Source: Sphingomonadales bacterium
Lineage (GTDB): Bacteria; Pseudomonadota; Alphaproteobacteria; Sphingomonadales; Sphingomonadaceae
NCBI GenBank assembly: GCA_017309275.1
Contig: JAFKLT010000050.1
Span: forward strand, 1 to 64,000
Direction of reading: 5' to 3'
Length of the DNA stretch: 64,000 bases
This document shows, one piece after another, positions 62,176 to 64,000 of this stretch. Below the pieces are notes generated by a model. It worked only from the letters and a program-made list of their open reading frames with translations. It did no database searches and was not told where the DNA came from. The translations under genes and the position numbers were made by a program. The first letter of the stretch is position 1; each line of letters begins with the position of its first letter.

Positions 62176-62959
62176 AATTCTTAGGCGAGAAGCCAAAGGC
62201 CTTGTGCGCCAGCTTGACGACTGCCGGGTCCAGGTCCGGCGGGGTCATCGGTACCGCCGCCTCCAGCGTTTCGATGATATGCGTCAGCGCGGCGATACGC
62301 CCCGCCTTCTTGTTGTTGCCGTCGATCACCTTCCACGGCGCCCAGCGCGTATCGGTCTGCTGGAACATCTCGTCCATCGCGGCCAGATAGTCCTTGCGCT
62401 TCGACCGGTTGCGATAGTCGTCGGCGCCGGTCTTCCACCGCTTCCACGGATCGTTCAGGCGATCGGCGAACCGTTCGTCCTGTTCCTTCTGCGTGATGTG
62501 GACGAACAGCTTGACCAGGTTCGTGCGACTGCCGGTCAGCTGCGCCTCGAACTCGTTGATCTCGTCATATCCCTTGCGCCATTCGGCTTCGGTCGCATAG
62601 CCCTCGACCCGTTCGACCAGTACGCGGCCGTACCAGCTGCGGTCGAAGATCGAGATTTCGCGGTTGCCGGGCAGCCGCTTCCAGAAACGCCACAGAAAAT
62701 GGCGCGCCTTTTCCTCGTCGCTGGGTGCGGCGATTGGCCACACCTCGAAATATCGGGGATCGAGCGATGCGGTCAGGCGCTGGATGATGCCGCCCTTCCC
62801 CGCCGCGTCCCAGCCCTCCAGCATGATGACGCTGCGCTGACCGTGCGTGATGTGCGCGGCCTGCAGCCGCTCCAGCCGGTCCTCGAGCAGCGCGATATCC
62901 TTGCCATAGTCGCCGTTATATTTGGTGCCGGTTTCATAGTCGGAGAGCGCGATGGTCAT
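62174..62959 (-). CDS. ppk2: polyphosphate kinase 2 family protein
   Basis: Transfers phosphate between polyphosphate and nucleotides. The 261-residue P-loop protein has Walker A EGWDAAGKGG (about 49-58), Walker B SIFDRSWYGRVLVERVEG (about 103-120) and the lid residues. One-domain length matches short PPK2s. The class (GDP/ADP/AMP preference) is not clear. It is followed by two strong hairpins. Confidence 0.92.
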   Translation of the reverse strand: MTIALSDYETGTKYNGDYGKDIALLEDRLERLQAAHITHGQRSVIMLEGWDAAGKGGIIQRLTASLDPRYFEVWPIAAPSDEEKARHFLWRFWKRLPGNREISIFDRSWYGRVLVERVEGYATEAEWRKGYDEINEFEAQLTGSRTNLVKLFVHITQKEQDERFADRLNDPWKRWKTGADDYRNRSKRKDYLAAMDEMFQQTDTRWAPWKVIDGNNKKAGRIAALTHIIETLEAAVPMTPPDLDPAVVKLAHKAFGFSPKN

Positions 62960-63027
62960 GCCGCGACCCTAGCCGCGCGAGCGCGCCGGACCAAGTCCGC
63001 TATGTGTCCGTTTACGGCACAATCGGC

Positions 63028-63963
63028 TCAGTCGACGCCCATCAGGCGCTTGCGTGCGGCCCAGTCGGCAAGCGCGCGACGGTGGCGGTCGATGCGCGCC
63101 AGCCCCTCGCCGATGTCGCGGTTCTTCGACCCCAGTCGCTGGGCCTGTCCGTACCAGTCGATCGCGGCGTCGAAATCGCGGTCCATCTCGGCGCAAAGGC
63201 CCAGGTTAAAGGCCAGCGCGGCGGTCGGCTCGGCATCGCGGGTCAGGGCGCCCCAGGCCTCGCATGCCGCGGCGGGGCTGGTCTTGGTGAGGCGGATCGC
63301 CTCCTTGAAGCTTTCGGCGGCGGGCTTCGACAGCCCCTTGCGATTCTCGTCAACGCGGACATCGACGCCATAGGCGACGGGTGCCAGGTCACGGCGGATC
63401 GCCTGCACCTGCGTTCCCCGGGCCCATTCGATATAGTCGTCGACGGTGCGCGATGCGGAGCGGTCGGGGCAATAGGTCTGTTGGTCGCGGGCGTTCAGCG
63501 GGCGGGTGTAGCGGACCGAGCCGTCGTCGATCGCGACCAGCCGCGCGGTCGTCGTCACGGTGATGGTGCGGCTGCGGCACCGGATGTCGACGTCGACCTC
63601 CTTCAGGCACTTGTCCTTGTCTTTCGGGTCATATTCGGTGCATTTCTTGCGCTTCTCGATCACCGGCGCCTCTTCGACGCTCGCCCGCGTGGTGCCGGTG
63701 ACCAGCCCGTCGATCGGCGCGCCCGATTCCGGGGCGACGATGCGGTAATAGGAACGGCCGTCGAACCGCGCGTCGCCCAGCACGGCCTCCAGCCGCTGCG
63801 CCAGCGCACCGCCGCCCTCGCCCTCGAAACGGTCGACGGAGATGCGGAGCAGGTCGTTGACGTTGGCCGACGCCGGATCGCTGCCCGCGATCGGCAGCGT
63901 CTCTGCCGCGGCGGGCACGGCAAGGCCCAGGAACGTCGCAGCCAGCAGCGGACGGAAAAGCAT
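63028..63963 (-). CDS. exported protein with TPR-like C-terminus
   Basis: A 311-residue protein with signal peptide (residues 1-20, LLAATFLGLAVPAAAE). The central part has CTEYDPKDKDKCLKEVDVDIRCRSRT with three cysteines, a segment that may be stabilised by disulfides. The C-terminal 90 residues (about 220-311) contain two TPR-like helix pairs (EAWGALTRDAEPTAALAFNLGLCAEMDRDFDAAIDWYGQAQRL). It may bind another periplasmic protein. No family is named. The ATG is near the window's end but the gene is complete. Confidence 0.7.
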   Translation of the reverse strand: MLFRPLLAATFLGLAVPAAAETLPIAGSDPASANVNDLLRISVDRFEGEGGGALAQRLEAVLGDARFDGRSYYRIVAPESGAPIDGLVTGTTRASVEEAPVIEKRKKCTEYDPKDKDKCLKEVDVDIRCRSRTITVTTTARLVAIDDGSVRYTRPLNARDQQTYCPDRSASRTVDDYIEWARGTQVQAIRRDLAPVAYGVDVRVDENRKGLSKPAAESFKEAIRLTKTSPAAACEAWGALTRDAEPTAALAFNLGLCAEMDRDFDAAIDWYGQAQRLGSKNRDIGEGLARIDRHRRALADWAARKRLMGVD

Positions 63964-64000
63964 GAATCACCCCCCAGATGATCGACCCGGGGTTGGGCTA

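Overview
The window is a GC-rich, densely packed bacterial chromosome segment. The combination of a CcmCDEFGHI cytochrome c maturation operon, a CckA/ChpT phosphorelay, an RpoH-type heat-shock sigma factor, a GAAC-N7-GAAC LexA box in front of recA, an encoded CCA end on both tRNAs and several short uncharacterised families points to an alphaproteobacterium. Sphingomonadales is most likely, and Sphingopyxis or a near relative is my best guess from protein resemblance (inference only). There is no rRNA operon, insertion sequence, CRISPR array, replication origin or full prophage.

Layout. 1-1.1 kb: a divergent IF-1 and small unknown proteins. 1.4-7.6 kb: metabolic enzymes (arylamine N-acetyltransferase; a GlxA-like regulator divergent from a hydrolase/SDR/membrane-protein unit; a nitrilase-family amidohydrolase; a nitronate monooxygenase). 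7.6-11 kb: a coupled pair holding an AHH-type nuclease-like protein, then the Kup potassium transporter. 11-16 kb: ccmC-D-E-F-G-H-I on the minus strand, every junction a 4-bp start/stop overlap. 16-23.5 kb: a branched-chain/aromatic amino acid dehydrogenase with an operator-like palindrome, tRNA-His, a prolyl-4-hydroxylase-like oxygenase, a SIMPL protein, an ABC-F ATPase, a DUF6456 protein, an XRE regulator and a glycosyltransferase. 23.5-26.9 kb: yajC-secD-secF and tRNA-Pro. 27-30 kb: an EF-hand protein, a quinone oxidoreductase and a stand-alone endolysin/holin pair resembling the lysis module of gene transfer agents, with a LexA-box-like site in front. 30-37 kb: alaS, small secreted proteins, a glutathione transferase, an arginase-family enzyme and recA. 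37-49 kb: CckA with a coupled single-domain receiver, an M13 peptidase, smpB, dapA, a soluble lytic transglycosylase, greB, a caspase-like/Sel1 protein, small proteins. 49.6-50.3 kb: RNase P RNA and palindromic repeats. 50.4-57.1 kb: a peptidoglycan amidase and a chemotaxis core cluster (cheA-W-Y-B-R) without a receptor gene, followed upstream by ChpT. 57.2-64 kb: rluD, rpoH, a cupredoxin, mtgA, a TonB-C-like protein, a J-domain protein, PPK2 and a repeat protein.

How the genes work together. CckA and ChpT are two of the three steps of the CtrA phosphorelay, which in alphaproteobacteria controls motility, cell cycle and gene-transfer-agent lysis. This window also carries a chemotaxis cluster with a CtrA-like site near its start and a GTA-type lysis pair, so several parts of that regulon may sit together. 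RecA with its SOS box and the SOS-like box before the endolysin suggest a possible DNA-damage input into lysis. Slt, MtgA, the amidase and the endolysin form a cell-wall theme; YajC-SecD-SecF, SmpB, RpoH and the J-domain protein form a protein-quality theme.

The most unusual objects are the CheA with two CheW-like modules and a degenerate receiver, the coupled DUF4261-like/AHH pair, the LexA-like site before the lysis pair, a 9-base word found in four intergenic regions, and a pair of strong adjacent hairpins after ppk2.
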